Source of the DNA: an uncultured Prevotella sp.
GTDB taxonomy: Bacteria; Bacteroidota; Bacteroidia; Bacteroidales; Bacteroidaceae
Assembly (NCBI GenBank): GCA_900555035.1
Contig: USJX01000072.1
Span: 1-13,954, forward strand
Length of the DNA: 13,954 bases
Direction: 5' to 3'
Shown: piece by piece, positions 13,598 to 13,954 of the stretch
How the letters are laid out: each line of letters begins with the position of its first letter
Numbering within the stretch: position 1 is the first letter of the stretch
Position numbers and translations under genes: made by a program
The notes under the pieces: generated by a model
What the model was told of the DNA's origin: nothing
What the model saw: only the letters and a program-made list of their open reading frames with translations
Databases searched by the model: none

Positions 13598-13896
13598 GAC
13601 ACATTTTTGAGGAGAAACTCTTTGTTTTTTTTGTAAGCACATTGCTGCTGTATCAGGAAGAGTTATGTGTTTCCATGTGTCGAATCATTTCTCCTGGTGG
13701 AACAAAGTGTTTCTTTAGGAGAAACGGAAATTTTCATGGGGTGGAAATAAGAGTTTCATTGCAAAGTATGCCTGAAACACTCGAAGTGTGTGCAAGCCCA
13801 AGTTATGCTTTATAATATAATAAGGTGAAAGGGAAAAAATAGCGATTGTAATTGTTTAGAACTGTTAAAATGTGGGTAAGATTGAAAGTTTTTTTC
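13598..13896. other. Non-coding stretch with repeats and hairpins
   Basis: No gene is visible in these 299 bases. They hold a long-range stem GACACAT/ATGTGTC (13598-13604 with 13675-13681), a compound hairpin at 13688-13724, an imperfect 21-base direct repeat (13696-13716 and 13740-13760, 17 of 21 identical), a stem GTTTCA/TGAAAC (13753-13758 with 13773-13778) and ACACT/AGTGT (13777-13789). The heptamer GTGTTTC occurs at 13667 and 13707 and inverted at 13774. The last 90 bases are A+T rich and featureless. Confidence 0.5.
13688..13724 (+). other. Compound stem-loop
   Basis: TTTCTCCT (13688-13695) pairs with AGGAGAAA (13717-13724). Inside it, after a symmetric three-by-three internal loop, GGAACA (13699-13704) pairs with TGTTTC (13708-13713), one pair being G-U, around an AAG loop. 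No T tract follows, so it is not a plain terminator. Confidence 0.5.
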
Positions 13897-13918
13897 TCGA
13901 AACATTTGGTGGTTTCGA
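13897..13918. promoter_or_regulatory. Dyad centred on the -33 element
   Basis: TCGAAAC (13897-13903) and GTTTCGA (13912-13918) form a perfect inverted repeat with an eight-base spacer. The spacer contains the TTTG -33 element. A protein bound here would cover the element, so a repressor site is plausible. Confidence 0.5.
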
Positions 13919-13936
13919 AAATAGTTAGTACTTTTG
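13905..13936 (+). promoter_or_regulatory. Strong Bacteroidetes promoter firing out of the window
   Basis: TTTG (13905-13908), 20 bases, then TACTTTTG (13929-13936) followed by CA match both promoter elements and the spacing. The transcript would start near 13940, so its gene lies beyond the window end. Confidence 0.8.
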
Positions 13937-13954
13937 CACTCGCTTTTGAGAAAT

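Noticed and set aside
13598..13800. CRISPR array
   Set aside because: Repeat units are imperfect, only two to three in number, and the spacers between them are partly similar to each other. No cas gene is present.

Overview
The window looks like a chromosomal segment of an anaerobic Bacteroidales bacterium, most probably Prevotella/Segatella. The grounds are: several close matches to the Bacteroidetes promoter (TTTG or TTG near -33, TAnnTTTG near -7) in front of genes; mostly no Shine-Dalgarno sequence; an oxygen-sensitive class III ribonucleotide reductase; a lipoprotein with acidic residues right after the lipid-anchored cysteine, like Bacteroidetes surface-export signals; and a secreted M64 peptidase. 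No transposase, phage gene, CRISPR array or rRNA gene is visible. The gene content is mostly housekeeping and cell-envelope functions.

Layout: (1) 1-749: the 3' part of tRNA-Pro(UGG), its terminator, and a cytidylate-kinase-like protein. (2) 824-1914: lrgA and lrgB (murein hydrolase export/regulation type), overlapping in ATGA. (3) 2017-4138: a beta-helix lipoprotein and a secreted TPR-like protein, overlapping by 17 bases and ending at a strong terminator shared with the convergent operon. (4) 6004-4224, minus strand: M64 peptidase then cytidine deaminase. (5) 7027-6104, minus strand: secreted glucosaminidase with two LysM domains, back to back with a short, atypical folK-like gene (7108-7497, plus strand). 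(6) 10302-7557, minus strand: nrdD-nrdG, the anaerobic ribonucleotide reductase and its radical-SAM activase. (7) 11504-10665, minus strand: type II pantothenate kinase, and a 362-base gap before nrdD. (8) 13063-11597, minus strand: DASS/SLC13 anion transporter. (9) 13313-13597, plus strand: a small membrane-anchored protein with a possible winged helix, then about 330 bases of structured non-coding DNA ending in a textbook Bacteroidetes promoter that fires out of the window.

How the parts fit: nrdDG supplies dNTPs without oxygen and cytidine deaminase salvages pyrimidines. Pantothenate kinase starts CoA synthesis and the FolK-like protein may act in folate synthesis. The glucosaminidase and LrgAB concern the cell wall. 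The M64 peptidase, lipoprotein and TPR-like protein are exported. I see no obvious new multi-gene system.

The least ordinary signals are regulatory: a terminator hairpin whose loop carries the start codon of the lipoprotein gene; a dyad in place of the -33 element at the nrdD promoter; a second dyad centred exactly on the -33 element of the last promoter; a pantothenate kinase promoter built into the previous gene's terminator, giving a nearly leaderless mRNA; a ten-codon upstream ORF with almost no leader; and a non-coding tail with imperfect repeats and nested hairpins.
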